Source: Perlabentimonas gracilis
GTDB taxonomy: Bacteria > Bacteroidota > Bacteroidia > Bacteroidales > Tenuifilaceae
Direction: 5' to 3'
Assembly: GCF_011174675.1 (NCBI RefSeq)
Contig: NZ_JAANIG010000019.1
Coordinates: 17,593-81,592, forward strand
Length of the DNA stretch: 64,000 bases
Below are positions 28,701 through 36,933 of this stretch, in pieces (the first letter of the stretch is position 1; the number at the start of each line of letters is the position of its first letter). Position numbers and translations under genes: made by a program. The notes beneath the pieces are model-generated. The model saw only the letters and a list, made by a program, of their open reading frames with translations, did no database searches and had not been told where the DNA came from.

Positions 28701-29193
28701 GTAGATACCATAACGTTTCGATGTATCGGTTATCGTATGTGATGTATGGGTCGTCCATATCGACCCAGTAGCCCATCTTTTGGGTAAGATCTTCCCACAG
28801 GTCGGTGTACTTCATCACCTCGCGCCTACAGGTTTGGTTGTACTCCTCAACGGAAATAGATTTTCCAATATCCTCCTTGGTAATACCAAGCAATTTCTCA
28901 ACGCCAAGCTCTACAGGCAAGCCGTGTGTATCCCATCCAGCCTTACGATGCACCTGAAAGCCCTGCTGGGTCTTGTATCGGCAAAAGATATCCTTAATGG
29001 CTCTGGCCATTACGTGATGAATACCTGGAATACCATTGGCAGATGGAGGTCCCTCGTAAAAAACGTAGGCTGGGTGCCCCTCGCGAATGGTTAAGCTCTT
29101 ACGAAATGTATCGTTCTCTTCCCAGGATTTAAGAACATCCTTGTTTACCTGCGATAAATCTAACCCTTTGTACTCTTTAAACTTGGCTTTCAC
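25756..29193 (-). CDS. ileS: Isoleucyl-tRNA synthetase with GxHH signature
   Basis: An 1145-residue class I synthetase charging tRNA(Ile). The ATP-binding signature lies in NGIPGIHHVMAR at residues 53-64; the usual HxGH is replaced by GIHH (57-60). KMSKR is at about 688. The editing domain lies between, with GWDTHGLPVE near the start, and the anticodon-binding domain follows (NLSNWYVRLNRKRFW). Length and GWDTHGLPVE context resemble type 2 (eukaryal-like) IleRS. GxHH versions of that type have been reported to be highly resistant to mupirocin. There is no sign of a T-box leader upstream. Confidence 0.95.
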   Translation of the reverse strand: MKAKFKEYKGLDLSQVNKDVLKSWEENDTFRKSLTIREGHPAYVFYEGPPSANGIPGIHHVMARAIKDIFCRYKTQQGFQVHRKAGWDTHGLPVELGVEKLLGITKEDIGKSISVEEYNQTCRREVMKYTDLWEDLTQKMGYWVDMDDPYITYDNRYIETLWYLLKQLFEKGLLYKGKTIQPFSPAAGTGLSTHELNQPGCYRDVKDTTAVAQFKVVRNKKSEPLFGDITSDLFVLAWTTTPWTLPSNTALAVGPKIKYVKIGTFNPYTGDPVIVILAKDLQNVYFKPENAERSFDDYKPGDKNIPFKVLAEYVGTNLVGVQYEQLFPFVKPEGDAFRIIAGDFVTTEDGTGVVHIAPTFGADDDRVAKVAGISPLILRDKQNNPEPMVDRTGKFYSIEDLDPEFVKNYVNIDAYNEFAGCFVKNDYNPNPPADGSSLDVDLSVWLKKEGRAFKIEKQTHNYPHCWRTDKPILYYPLDSWFIKTTAVKERMLELNNTINWKPASTGTGRFGKWLENLVDWNLSRSRYWGTPLPIWATDDRQELICIGSVEELKAECEKSVKAGFMTTNPLEGYQLGDNSMENYEKFDLHRPFVDDIVLVSASGKKMFRELDLIDVWFDSGAMPYAQVHYPFENKENFGEEFPSDFIAEGVDQTRGWFFTLHAISTMLFDSVAFKNIISNGLVLDKKGNKMSKRLGNAVDPFEVIEKYGSDPLRWYMITNAQPWDNLKFDIDGVDEVKRKFFGTLYNTYSFFSLYANVDGFTYSEPEVPIAQRQEIDRWIMSLLNTLIAEVEDAYNSYEPTRAGRAIQDFVIENLSNWYVRLNRKRFWGGEYDTDKIAAYQTLYTCLETVAMLAAPIVPFFSDQLFSDLNVVTSRYSEDSVHLSTFPKAQIELIDKDLEERMEIAQSLSSMVLGLRRKVNIKVRQPLSKMMVPVLNEQFRKQLQGVENLILAEVNVKELEYLDDSTGVLVKKIKPNFKTLGPRFGKSMKEVSSAIMGMSQADISQIERDGKFEITVAGENQAVTLEDVEIISEDIPGWLVANEDRLTVALDVTLTEELKQEGIARELINRIQNLRKDAGFDVTDKVKISILKHELIEQAIENHKEYIASQTLALDILMVDAMPCGSASSVELDTDLFTSIKVEKIG

Positions 29194-29384
29194 TTGACTA
29201 CTGTATTATTATTACAAATATGATAAACAAATAGTTACACTAAAATATGCGTTATTATTTACCTTTTATTAAAATCTCACAAAGATAGGTTACAACGTGA
29301 TAAAAACAAACCGTATTAACCGAAAAGGAGTATTTTGGCTGTTCAAAAATTGTGTGGTAAATTGCATCCTTAATTTGTAAATCG

Positions 29385-29774
29385 ATGAAAGCACTAAAAT
29401 ACTGGAGGTCTAGCGTTTGGACTGTAATAATAATTCTGGCGACAACATTGCCAAGCAGTAGTATTCCCAAAAGCTCCCTGCTTCAAATTCCACACTTCGA
29501 CAAGCTGGTCCATTTTGTGCTATTTTTTGTACTGGCCCTATTCATCCTGTCGGAACGAAACTCGCTTAGGCAGCAAGGGAAACTAGCTAACAGGGCGATA
29601 ACTTTTGCTTTAAGCATATCGATTGCATACGGATTAATAATTGAGCTGCTGCAGTATTTTCTGCTACCGACTCGCAGTGGTAGCCTATACGATTTTATGG
29701 CCAATGTGCTGGGTGCCATAATGGCTGTGGTTTTATACCGACTGGCTAATAGAATAACAGCTGGTTGGATATAG
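29385..29774 (+). CDS. VanZ-like membrane protein
   Basis: A 129-residue integral membrane protein with four hydrophobic segments. The pattern FDKLVHFVLFFVLALFIL followed by IIELLQYFLLPTRSGSLYDF and ANVLGA is the VanZ-like signature (conserved His, Glu and Asp near helix ends). Function of the family is poorly known apart from teicoplanin resistance in VanZ itself; most members are unrelated to antibiotic clusters, as here. It is followed by the interrupted Na/Pi transporter gene. Confidence 0.85.
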   Translation: MKALKYWRSSVWTVIIILATTLPSSSIPKSSLLQIPHFDKLVHFVLFFVLALFILSERNSLRQQGKLANRAITFALSISIAYGLIIELLQYFLLPTRSGSLYDFMANVLGAIMAVVLYRLANRITAGWI

Positions 29775-29846
29775 ATATCATTTGACCTGAATAGCGAAAG
29801 CGTTTTATTGCTAATTTTACTATTCATTTCTATTTTGATTAATTGA

Positions 29847-30152
29847 GTGCACAGACTATTAGCCGCCATAGCATTTTCCCTAATTGCCTCGTTAGGCCAA
29901 GCCAACGAAAGGGATAGCACTGCCAGCAATTGGAAGGAAACCATTAGCTACCGAATTGAAAAGCTGGGCAAGGGCCTAAACCCAAAACTTTCGGGTAATA
30001 ACCAGTACCAAGTTGCAGAAAAAAAACTGAGCAAGCCATTTGCTGTAAGGGTTACCGATAGTCTTGGTGAACCCATAGCCAATGTTAGGGTGTTCTTTGA
30101 AATTATTCAAGTTCCCGATGATGCTGAAGAGTTCGCTATAGAGCCGCTCTAA
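29847..30152 (+). pseudogene. N-terminal part of Na/Pi cotransporter, cut by an in-frame TAA
   Basis: From GTG 29847 this frame encodes a signal peptide (about residues 1-19) and the first half of an Ig-like domain (KPFAVRVTDSLGEPIANVRV). It stops at TAA 30150-30152. The same frame then continues with SRTDSLGEAHCWLTLG and SKPGEYQVAAKI, which completes the Ig-like domain, and runs straight into the transporter. This shows one ancestral gene of about 702 codons (29847-31952) broken by a single nonsense codon. Alternatives are a sequencing error or stop-codon readthrough. Confidence 0.7.
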
Positions 30153-30302
30153 TCGCGCACCGATAGCCTGGGCGAAGCCCATTGCTGGCTAACTCTTGGG
30201 AGCAAGCCGGGCGAATATCAGGTAGCCGCTAAAATTAAAACCGAAAACCTTGAATCGTTTGTAATATTTACAGCACACGCCCCTAAGCAGAATTGGGTTC
30301 TG

Positions 30303-31952
30303 ATGCTAAGCGTTGGGCTGCTAGGTGGCCTTGCCCTGTTCCTTATGGGAATAAACCTTATGAGCACTGGGTTTAGACATAGTGCGGGCGAAAAAATCCG
30401 ATCGGTGCTTGGTACCCTAACGCAAAACAGGATATATTCAACCGGATTTGGTGCATTTATCACCATGGTTACCCAAAGCAGTAGCGCCACCACCGTTATG
30501 CTGGTTGGGTTTGTGCAATCGGGGCTATTGAAGTTTAGGCAAACCATTGGGATGATCTTTGGTGCGGCCATAGGAACCACCATCACCGTGCAGCTTATTG
30601 CATTTAGAATTGCCGACTACTCTCTACTGCTCGTTGCCCTGGGGTTTGCGCTTAATGCCTTTGGCAAAAGGGAGGGTGTAAGATTTGCAGGCGAAGCCAT
30701 TCTGGGTTTCGGAATTCTTTTCTTTGGGATGCACCTCATGAGCGAGGCGATGTACCCGCTCAGAACCTTCGAGCCCTTTATCGATTTGCTGGGCAAGCTG
30801 CAAAAACCCATTCTGGGAATAATAGCTGGTACCATTTTTACGGCACTAATACAAAGTAGCGCCGCATTTATTGGAATTATGCTAACCCTGTCCACACAAG
30901 GGCTACTAAGCCTTGAGGCTGCTATCCCCTTGCTGTTAGGCGCCAACCTAGGAACATCAATTACTGGAATAATTGCAGGTATTACATCAAGCCGAGAGGC
31001 TCAAAAAGTGGCCATGGCCTACACGCTTTTCAAGCTGGTGGGTGTAGTAATTCTGGTTTGGATTATTGACCCCTTTGCTCAACTGGTGAGATATATAACC
31101 CCCGATACCATAACCATTGGAACCAACGTAGCAGTGGAGAATACTCCTCGATTGATTGCAAATGCTCACACCATTTTCAATGTTCTTCTCACTTTGGTTG
31201 TGCTTCCGTTTACGAATGTTTACGCACGATTTATCGACTGGCTAATGCCAGCAAGGCCACCCAAAAGCCCAACCTTCTCAACAAAATTTATCGACAAAAA
31301 TTTGCTTTCCACACCTACCATTGCCCTAAAGCTGGCTAAGCAAGAGGTAATAAGGCTAAGCGAGATTGTGGATAGAATGGTAAATGATATCATTACACCC
31401 TTTGTGGCCAAGGACAAATCGACCCTAAGCCGTATTGAGCGCGACGAGGTAAAGGTTGACTACCTTAGGGATCAGATTAATGCATACCTACTTGACCTTA
31501 CCCGACAAGATGTTACAGACCAAAGCATACAGGAGGCTTTTCAGATAATGTACGCCGTAAAGGAGCTGGAACAAATTGCCGACATTGTCTCGAAAAACCT
31601 TTTGGAACGGGCAAAGTGGTGGTTACAAGTTGAGCATGAATTCTCACCTGAGGGGAAAAAAGAGCTGCTGGAGTTTCACCAGCTTACCCAAAAGCAGCTA
31701 AAAAGGGCAAAGGCTGTGTTTTCGGATCTGAACCTTGAGAAGGCACAAAAAATGGCGCGAAAATACCAGGAGTATAAAGACTTTGGCCGTGAGCTGGAGC
31801 GGCAGCACTTCTCGCGGTTAAAACAAGATGTGAACAAGTCGGTTGCCAGCTCCAAAACCCACCTCGAGCTGGTGTCGATGTTCCGAACCATAGGTAGCCA
31901 CGCCAACAACGTTGCCCAAATTATACTGGAGTGGCCTAGCAACAGGGAGTAA
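30303..31952 (+). CDS. Na/Pi cotransporter (NptA-like) with PhoU-type tail
   Basis: The transporter part of the split gene, 549 residues from ATG 30303. Two inverted halves each carry the QSS motif of sodium-phosphate symporters: TMVTQSSSATTVMLVG near residue 57 and ALIQSSAAFIGIML near 182. About nine membrane helices are present. The last 210 residues are helical and resemble PhoU (VIRLSEIVDRMVNDI, AVKELEQIADIV). It would take up phosphate. It could still be made alone from the internal ATG, but it would then lose its signal peptide and Ig-like domain, so topology may be affected. Confidence 0.8.
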   Translation: MLSVGLLGGLALFLMGINLMSTGFRHSAGEKIRSVLGTLTQNRIYSTGFGAFITMVTQSSSATTVMLVGFVQSGLLKFRQTIGMIFGAAIGTTITVQLIAFRIADYSLLLVALGFALNAFGKREGVRFAGEAILGFGILFFGMHLMSEAMYPLRTFEPFIDLLGKLQKPILGIIAGTIFTALIQSSAAFIGIMLTLSTQGLLSLEAAIPLLLGANLGTSITGIIAGITSSREAQKVAMAYTLFKLVGVVILVWIIDPFAQLVRYITPDTITIGTNVAVENTPRLIANAHTIFNVLLTLVVLPFTNVYARFIDWLMPARPPKSPTFSTKFIDKNLLSTPTIALKLAKQEVIRLSEIVDRMVNDIITPFVAKDKSTLSRIERDEVKVDYLRDQINAYLLDLTRQDVTDQSIQEAFQIMYAVKELEQIADIVSKNLLERAKWWLQVEHEFSPEGKKELLEFHQLTQKQLKRAKAVFSDLNLEKAQKMARKYQEYKDFGRELERQHFSRLKQDVNKSVASSKTHLELVSMFRTIGSHANNVAQIILEWPSNRE

Positions 31953-32079
31953 TATCTCCAAAATATTATATGTTGGATAGGTAAACCTATTGGCTATAAA
32001 TCGGTCATAATGGTTGTAAAACAGTTACCCTCATCATCTTAAAAAACACAGCAATTACTCACTACTAGCACTGCGCACC

Positions 32080-32682
32080 ATGGATTACAAACTGTTAATG
32101 GGTTGCTTTGTGGCTTTTGTCGCCCTGGTAAATCCTTTTCAAAAGGTTTTTGTGGTAACCTCGCTCCAGCAGCAGTTCGATGTTAGGACCACCCGCTCAA
32201 TTTCGGTTAAGGCCACTTTCACTGCATTTGCAATTCTACTCTTCTTTCTACTAGTTGGAAATGTGGTTTTTAACTACGTGTTCCGAATTGAGCTCTTTGC
32301 CTTTCAAATAACCTGCGGAGTGGTTCTGTTTTACAACGGCATCAATGGGTTGCAAAAGGGAATGTTTATTAAGCTTGACAACAATATGACGATGAAGGAT
32401 ATTGTTACCGTGCCCATTGCGTTGCCGATGATTGCCGGCCCAGCAACAATAACTGCAGCAGTAACCTTTCCTGCGGAGTTTGGTAAACTTTTCACCATTA
32501 TATCGATGGTGGCAGCGCTGGGGATAAACCTAATATTTATGCTGTATGCAAATGTAATAGGCAAGGTAATGGCGCGATACAACATGATGAACCCCTTGAT
32601 TAGAATTTTTGGACTTATTGTGGCAACCATTGGGGTACAAATGGTGTTCAATGGCCTGAAAAGTTTTATTGCTTCTATATAG
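32080..32682 (+). CDS. MarC family (UPF0056) membrane protein
   Basis: A 200-residue protein with six membrane helices. Family marks are GCFVAFVALVNPFQKVF in helix 1, the PIALPMIAGPATITAAVTF segment in the middle and the RIFGLIVATIGVQMVFNGL C-terminal helix. The name comes from the multiple-antibiotic-resistance locus, but no resistance role is supported for the family and transport substrate is unknown. It stands alone with 127 bases before it and converges with the sugar transferase gene. Confidence 0.88.
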   Translation: MDYKLLMGCFVAFVALVNPFQKVFVVTSLQQQFDVRTTRSISVKATFTAFAILLFFLLVGNVVFNYVFRIELFAFQITCGVVLFYNGINGLQKGMFIKLDNNMTMKDIVTVPIALPMIAGPATITAAVTFPAEFGKLFTIISMVAALGINLIFMLYANVIGKVMARYNMMNPLIRIFGLIVATIGVQMVFNGLKSFIASI

Positions 32683-32725
32683 TGGAGGGCGATAAAAATT
32701 AAGGACTTTCTGTAAGTATTTAAAG

Positions 32726-33262
32726 TCAGAATTTACGGAGGATAAGCTTAACGAAAACATATGCTGTTTGGGCTACAATGCCAATATCGAGCCACAAGTT
32801 CCACTCTCTAACATATCTAATATCATCCTCTATACCCTCGGAAAACTCAATCTTTTCGTAGGGGTTTTTAAGCTGCCGAAGGCAGGTGATGCCAGGCTTC
32901 ACAGCCAACCGTTCGCGCTGCCAGGGCATATACTGTGCAACATGCTCGGGGGTATGTGGCCTTGGGCCAACCAGCGACATTGAGCCAGTGAGGATATTAA
33001 TGAGCTGGGGTAACTCATCGATATGTGTAACTCGAAGAAAAGATAAGACTTGTTGCATTCTACTCCCCGGTTTCTCGGCTAGGGTTTTTAACTTAATAAT
33101 TCTGAAGTGCCTGCCATTCTTACCTACTCGCTCCTGGACAAAGAAAGGATTTTCCCATAAACCAATCCAAAGCCATAGGCAGATAATGAGAAGAAAGGGG
33201 AAAAGGATTAGCAATAGGATGAGGGCCAAAAATCTATCGGAAATATTCTTAATCAACAGCAC
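32726..33262 (-). CDS. Sugar transferase (polyprenyl-phosphate sugar-phosphotransferase type)
   Basis: A 178-residue member of the bacterial sugar transferase family, which moves a sugar-phosphate from a nucleotide sugar to undecaprenyl phosphate. One N-terminal membrane helix (about 10-33) is followed by PFFVQERVGKNGRHFRIIKLKTL, the RVTHIDELPQLINILTG motif with the acidic pair, and SLVGPRPHTPEHV. Only the catalytic core is present, with no extra N-terminal helices. No other polysaccharide genes are nearby, so its glycan is unknown. A -7 element lies at 33305-33312. Confidence 0.88.
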   Translation of the reverse strand: MLLIKNISDRFLALILLLILFPFLLIICLWLWIGLWENPFFVQERVGKNGRHFRIIKLKTLAEKPGSRMQQVLSFLRVTHIDELPQLINILTGSMSLVGPRPHTPEHVAQYMPWQRERLAVKPGITCLRQLKNPYEKIEFSEGIEDDIRYVREWNLWLDIGIVAQTAYVFVKLILRKF

Positions 33263-33304
33263 GGCAACAGCAAGTTTCTTTGGTTAAACAGTAAAAATTG
33301 ATAC

Positions 33305-33312
33305 CAAAGATA
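33305..33312 (-). promoter_or_regulatory. -7 element for the sugar transferase gene
   Basis: The minus strand reads TATCTTTG, matching TAnnTTTG, 43 bases before the sugar transferase start. A TTTG lies 14 bases further upstream, closer than the usual -33 spacing. Confidence 0.35.
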
Positions 33313-33394
33313 GCACAATATGCTGGCAAACCTAAGCCCTTTTCTTGCATATGCTAGAAATTTGGTGACCAATTGTTAAATCCATAGAAGAGTG

Positions 33395-33988
33395 CTAACA
33401 CCCACCACGCGGCACCGACACATCTACCACCACCTCATCGTTGGCTGGTTGCGATGATTTTGCTCCGTTGGGCATAAGCGTACCGTAGCTATGGCGCATC
33501 TTCTCGTCGGAGTAGTGAAAGAACGATGGCGTAGGGTTCTTAACCACTCGATTGTTGGCAATTTCGAAACCTCCATTGAGCACCTTAAACCCATAAAAGC
33601 CATTCATCGTTAGCAGGGCGTTAGCCCGTATGGCTTCAGCCTCACTATTTGCATACAGCACCTTCAACTTATCGCTGCGCCCCTCTATATACTCGGCATA
33701 ATCGCTGTGAAAAAGTTTGCTCAAAGGTACATTTATGGCGTTGGGAAGATGACCCTGTTGGTACTGCTCATCAGTTCTAATATCGATAAAAAGGATATTG
33801 GGATCATTAGACCTAACTGCCAACGCCAGATCGTAGAGCGAGAATGATGACTCCAAGCTAACCATCATCTCCATCTGCTCCTGCACGGAGTGCTTGTAGG
33901 GCGATGTAAGTAGCTTCTTACCCACCATCGACAGAAGGAGAATACCTGCAATTATGCTTATAACAATAGTTAGTATATGCTTTTTCAT
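33395..33988 (-). CDS. Membrane-anchored rhodanese-like protein ending in RGGC
   Basis: The last gene of the sulfur cluster encodes 197 residues: one N-terminal membrane helix (about 5-24), a rhodanese domain (about 50-145) and a tail. Rhodaneses move sulfane sulfur using a loop cysteine. Here the loop reads LKVLYANSEAEA, with Ala where Cys is expected, so the usual active site is missing. The other fold marks are present (LFIDIRTDEQYQQGHLPNAINVP). The protein ends VSVPRGGC, the only cysteine in the chain. The same RGGC ending occurs in two other proteins of the cluster. The domain should face the periplasm. Confidence 0.85.
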   Translation of the reverse strand: MKKHILTIVISIIAGILLLSMVGKKLLTSPYKHSVQEQMEMMVSLESSFSLYDLALAVRSNDPNILFIDIRTDEQYQQGHLPNAINVPLSKLFHSDYAEYIEGRSDKLKVLYANSEAEAIRANALLTMNGFYGFKVLNGGFEIANNRVVKNPTPSFFHYSDEKMRHSYGTLMPNGAKSSQPANDEVVVDVSVPRGGC

Positions 33989-34016
33989 GGCTTATCGGTT
34001 TTTTATTTTGATAGTT

Positions 34017-35225
34017 CTAGCATCCTCCTCTGGCCGCAGCGGTTTCGGAGAAATCAATCTTCGGGCTGGGCTCAGCCTTTTTGGCCTCCAGAGCTCCCTC
34101 GCGGAAAGCCTTTTTGGCACGCTCGCGGAACCTGTAAGCAAATTCTGCCTCCATCTTAAGATTGTTGGGCATAGTATTGTTCTCAAGTATATCGAACAGT
34201 CCATTTAGTCCGCCCTCCATAACGTAGATATTTTTAAACCCCATACGACGTGCGGCGATCCAAGCCTTCTCTGCAAGGGCGGTACCATTGGAGTAAAGTA
34301 TTACCTTTTCGCCCTTAGGCGATAGAACCTCTCGCCACCGCTTCCGGGTAATCTGCTCGATGGGGATATTTACCGATCCGGGCAGGCTAAACTCTGCGGC
34401 ATCGGATCGTGAGCGAACATCAACGAGTGTGGCTGGATGGTAATCGTTTAGCAACTTAAAGGCAACCTCATCGGGGTGTACGTAGTGGCTTCCGGCGAGT
34501 ATCTCATCCTGTAGCTGTTCCTTGTCGATCTCATTTACACCGGTAATGCTTTTGAATGGGGTAAAGATTAACACCACTCCCATAAGTAACGCGATGCTAA
34601 TAGGCAAGAAGTAGCTCGTTCCCTTGGTATCGGCCAAACCGTTCTCGGGGTCAACCTTTGCCTCAATCATTGCGGTAACACCAAAAGCAATTAGCGCAAT
34701 AGCTATAAGAAGAAAGGCAAACCAGCCAGCTGAAATTCCTAAAGAGTCGAAGATAAACAGACGACCAAGATTACCGCTTACGGAAAACTCCTCGATTAGA
34801 GGGAATGCCTCACCGTAGAGAGTAATACCTAGAAAAATTCCGATGAGAAACACCATAGCATCGACCTTGCCAATGGCCGCTGCGGTTACGCTTGTTCCCG
34901 GACAATATCCTCCCAGAATAAACCCAAACCCCATAACCACACCACCCACTATGGCTGGCCAGATAAATGTTGGGTTTACGTAAACCAGCGACATATCAAT
35001 CCACCCCAGGTAGTTCATGGCAAATACCCCCACCATGGCGGTAACACCTGCGGTAAAAAACACGCGTAGCACGGTAAAGTCGTATCCGTAAAAAACGCCT
35101 GCCAACCTACGAGACGAGGAGAACCCAGCAGATTCGAGGACATATCCAAATGCTATTCCAATAAGTAGGGCAAAAACAAGATCCCATTCCATTCCAATAA
35201 TTCCTTGTGGTATAAGTGGTCCCAT
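34017..35225 (-). CDS. YeeE/YedE permease fused to a rhodanese domain, ending in RGGC
   Basis: A 402-residue fusion. The first 245 residues form a YeeE/YedE sulfur-transport membrane domain with about eight helices and the conserved cysteine loop GGYCPGTSVTAAAIGK near residues 105-120; related TsuA proteins carry thiosulfate. A rhodanese domain follows (about 265-365: TLVDVRSRSDAAEF, SLPGSVNIP). Its loop reads VILYSNGTALA, with Ser in place of the catalytic Cys. A charged linker leads to the end, AAARGGC. It likely forms the second half of a two-gene permease with the shorter YeeE/YedE protein encoded 70 bases upstream. Confidence 0.87.
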   Translation of the reverse strand: MGPLIPQGIIGMEWDLVFALLIGIAFGYVLESAGFSSSRRLAGVFYGYDFTVLRVFFTAGVTAMVGVFAMNYLGWIDMSLVYVNPTFIWPAIVGGVVMGFGFILGGYCPGTSVTAAAIGKVDAMVFLIGIFLGITLYGEAFPLIEEFSVSGNLGRLFIFDSLGISAGWFAFLLIAIALIAFGVTAMIEAKVDPENGLADTKGTSYFLPISIALLMGVVLIFTPFKSITGVNEIDKEQLQDEILAGSHYVHPDEVAFKLLNDYHPATLVDVRSRSDAAEFSLPGSVNIPIEQITRKRWREVLSPKGEKVILYSNGTALAEKAWIAARRMGFKNIYVMEGGLNGLFDILENNTMPNNLKMEAEFAYRFRERAKKAFREGALEAKKAEPSPKIDFSETAAARGGC

Positions 35226-35295
35226 AGCAAAGGGTTGTTTTGTAGTAAGATGTTTTTAACTGTGTTTTGTATGATCGATATATAGACCTAACTTA

Positions 35296-35820
35296 TTAAA
35301 TCCATAGCTTACGGAAGAAATAGGCAACGGCGTAGCCTGAGCCAAAAATTGCCATCATGGTAATTATTCCTCCCGTTGACATTACTGCCATTCCGCTTAG
35401 CGCAGCACCACTGGTACAGCCTCGGCCAAGCTGAGCCCCAATGCCAAAAAGCATTCCGCCTAACAGGGCAAAACCAAGGCGAGTGCCAGCGTTAACACGC
35501 GGACCTCTCTCTACTTTAAACTTCATCCTACCAGAGAGAATGCCCGAAAGCAAACCACCAATAAGCACACCCAGCACTTCGATGGAAAGCCATGATTTCA
35601 GGGGATGCGTTTCACCCGACAGGTTGGGCCCCCAAAAGGTTGACTCCGCTGCATGCTCGGGGGCAACAGCACTAACAGTAACCGTGGCCAAATCTTTAAA
35701 TGCTCCGCTGGCACCAAGTCCCCGACCCGCTATAAATATGGCCATTAGCAGCACTAGGCCTAGCAGAACACCTGCTAGGTATGGATTGATGTATTGGCTT
35801 TTTGACTGTTCCATGATCAT
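35296..35820 (-). CDS. YeeE/YedE family sulfur-transport permease (short)
   Basis: A 174-residue membrane protein of the YeeE/YedE family. Helices lie near 14-34, 80-98, 110-130 and 140-165. The conserved cysteine loop is QLGRGCTSGAALSGMA near residue 130; in thiosulfate permeases such cysteines pass the ion through the membrane. It has half the helices of a full permease, so it probably pairs with the following fusion protein. The start may be ATG 35820 or the in-frame ATG 35814. It ends without the RGGC tail. Confidence 0.87.
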   Translation of the reverse strand: MIMEQSKSQYINPYLAGVLLGLVLLMAIFIAGRGLGASGAFKDLATVTVSAVAPEHAAESTFWGPNLSGETHPLKSWLSIEVLGVLIGGLLSGILSGRMKFKVERGPRVNAGTRLGFALLGGMLFGIGAQLGRGCTSGAALSGMAVMSTGGIITMMAIFGSGYAVAYFFRKLWI

Positions 35821-35866
35821 CTAATTAAATTTTGGTAACCCAATATTTACTGCCTACAATATTAAC

Positions 35867-36925
35867 TTAACAACCACCCCTGGGAACTGCAACCACCTCA
35901 ACCTTCTCAAGGTTTTGAGGAGCACCACTACCCGAGGAAACAGGCAATCCATATATCTCCTTCTCGGTAAATGCATTACCCGTATTCTCCTTAACCATAA
36001 CGCTATGCATAAAGCTATTGGCTCCATACACAAGGGTTAGGGCATCGTAACCAAGCAATCGTAAGTAAGCTGTTACAAAGGCACTATGCTGACCTGTAAA
36101 GCAGTACACCACAATACTTTTATCCGTTGGTAGGGTGTTTAGCTGCTCCGATCGCTTCAGCGATTTTTTGGGTTGATACTGAATTGCTCCGGGGATATGG
36201 CCAATATTATACAACGGTTCGGGCCAGTAGTTGGCAATGTAAAAATTTTGTCCTGCCTCAAATAGCGTGTCGGCTGTAATGGTAATTGGACTAAAGTCCT
36301 CGGCAAAAAGCATATGCGCTCTTTCTCTCAGAATGGCAAAGCCATAGCTCTCGGAGGTTACTATTTTCGGAAACTCACCTGCCGGGTTCTTTCGGTTGGC
36401 TTCGCGCTGCAGCACCTCGGAATATTTACTGGATCTACGCGCCATCCAGCGCTTTTGTGCGGTGTCGTTATGCCAGCTGCTAAAGCCCCATTTTAAGGCA
36501 TACACATTGTCGTAACCCAAAAAACGGAGTATCGATGTAGCATACGATGCAGTTTGCCCAGCATTGCACACCATAGCAATTGCACTAAAGCAAGATGGAT
36601 TGATTTTATTCTCGAAAAAGTTTAGCACCTGCGTAAATGGTACATTCACGGAATTGGCTATGTGTGCCGACGCAAACTCTTCGGCGCTACGCATATCTAT
36701 AACCAACACGTTGCTGTCGAGCTTGGCATATAGTTCTCCAGCCGAAATCATTGCAGGCACCTGTGGGCTGTTTATAAAATCACCCGATCGCTCAATGTAG
36801 GTAATCAGCGAGTCGAATGCTACTTCTGGTGCTAACGCTGTATAGCTTTTCTGCTCAACACCTCCACCACAAGCCGATAGTAAACCAGCAACAACAATGA
36901 AATAAGTAATCTTTCTAACATCCAT
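35867..36925 (-). CDS. Double-rhodanese lipoprotein ending in RGGC
   Basis: A 352-residue lipoprotein: signal peptide with lipobox LLSACGGG (Cys 19), then two rhodanese domains (about 65-160 and 210-320). Both keep a loop cysteine: VCNAGQTAS in the first and VYCFTGQHSA in the second. It is therefore the only rhodanese of the cluster with intact loop cysteines. The fold marks LVIDMRSAEEFASAHIANSV and NIGHIPGAIQY are clear. The last residues are VVAVPRGGC. It should lie in the periplasm on a lipid anchor and could carry sulfane sulfur between the octaheme cytochrome and the permeases, which is inference. Confidence 0.87.
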   Translation of the reverse strand: MDVRKITYFIVVAGLLSACGGGVEQKSYTALAPEVAFDSLITYIERSGDFINSPQVPAMISAGELYAKLDSNVLVIDMRSAEEFASAHIANSVNVPFTQVLNFFENKINPSCFSAIAMVCNAGQTASYATSILRFLGYDNVYALKWGFSSWHNDTAQKRWMARRSSKYSEVLQREANRKNPAGEFPKIVTSESYGFAILRERAHMLFAEDFSPITITADTLFEAGQNFYIANYWPEPLYNIGHIPGAIQYQPKKSLKRSEQLNTLPTDKSIVVYCFTGQHSAFVTAYLRLLGYDALTLVYGANSFMHSVMVKENTGNAFTEKEIYGLPVSSGSGAPQNLEKVEVVAVPRGGC

Positions 36926-36933
36926 AGTAAAAC

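Noticed and set aside
29194..29384. Search for a T-box leader before ileS
   Set aside because: No T-box motif (TGGNACC) or specifier stem was seen; the stretch is AT-rich spacer between divergent genes.
30150..30152. TAA as a recoded sense codon or programmed readthrough
   Set aside because: No stimulatory hairpin or known recoding context is visible, and all other genes in the window use TAA as a normal stop.
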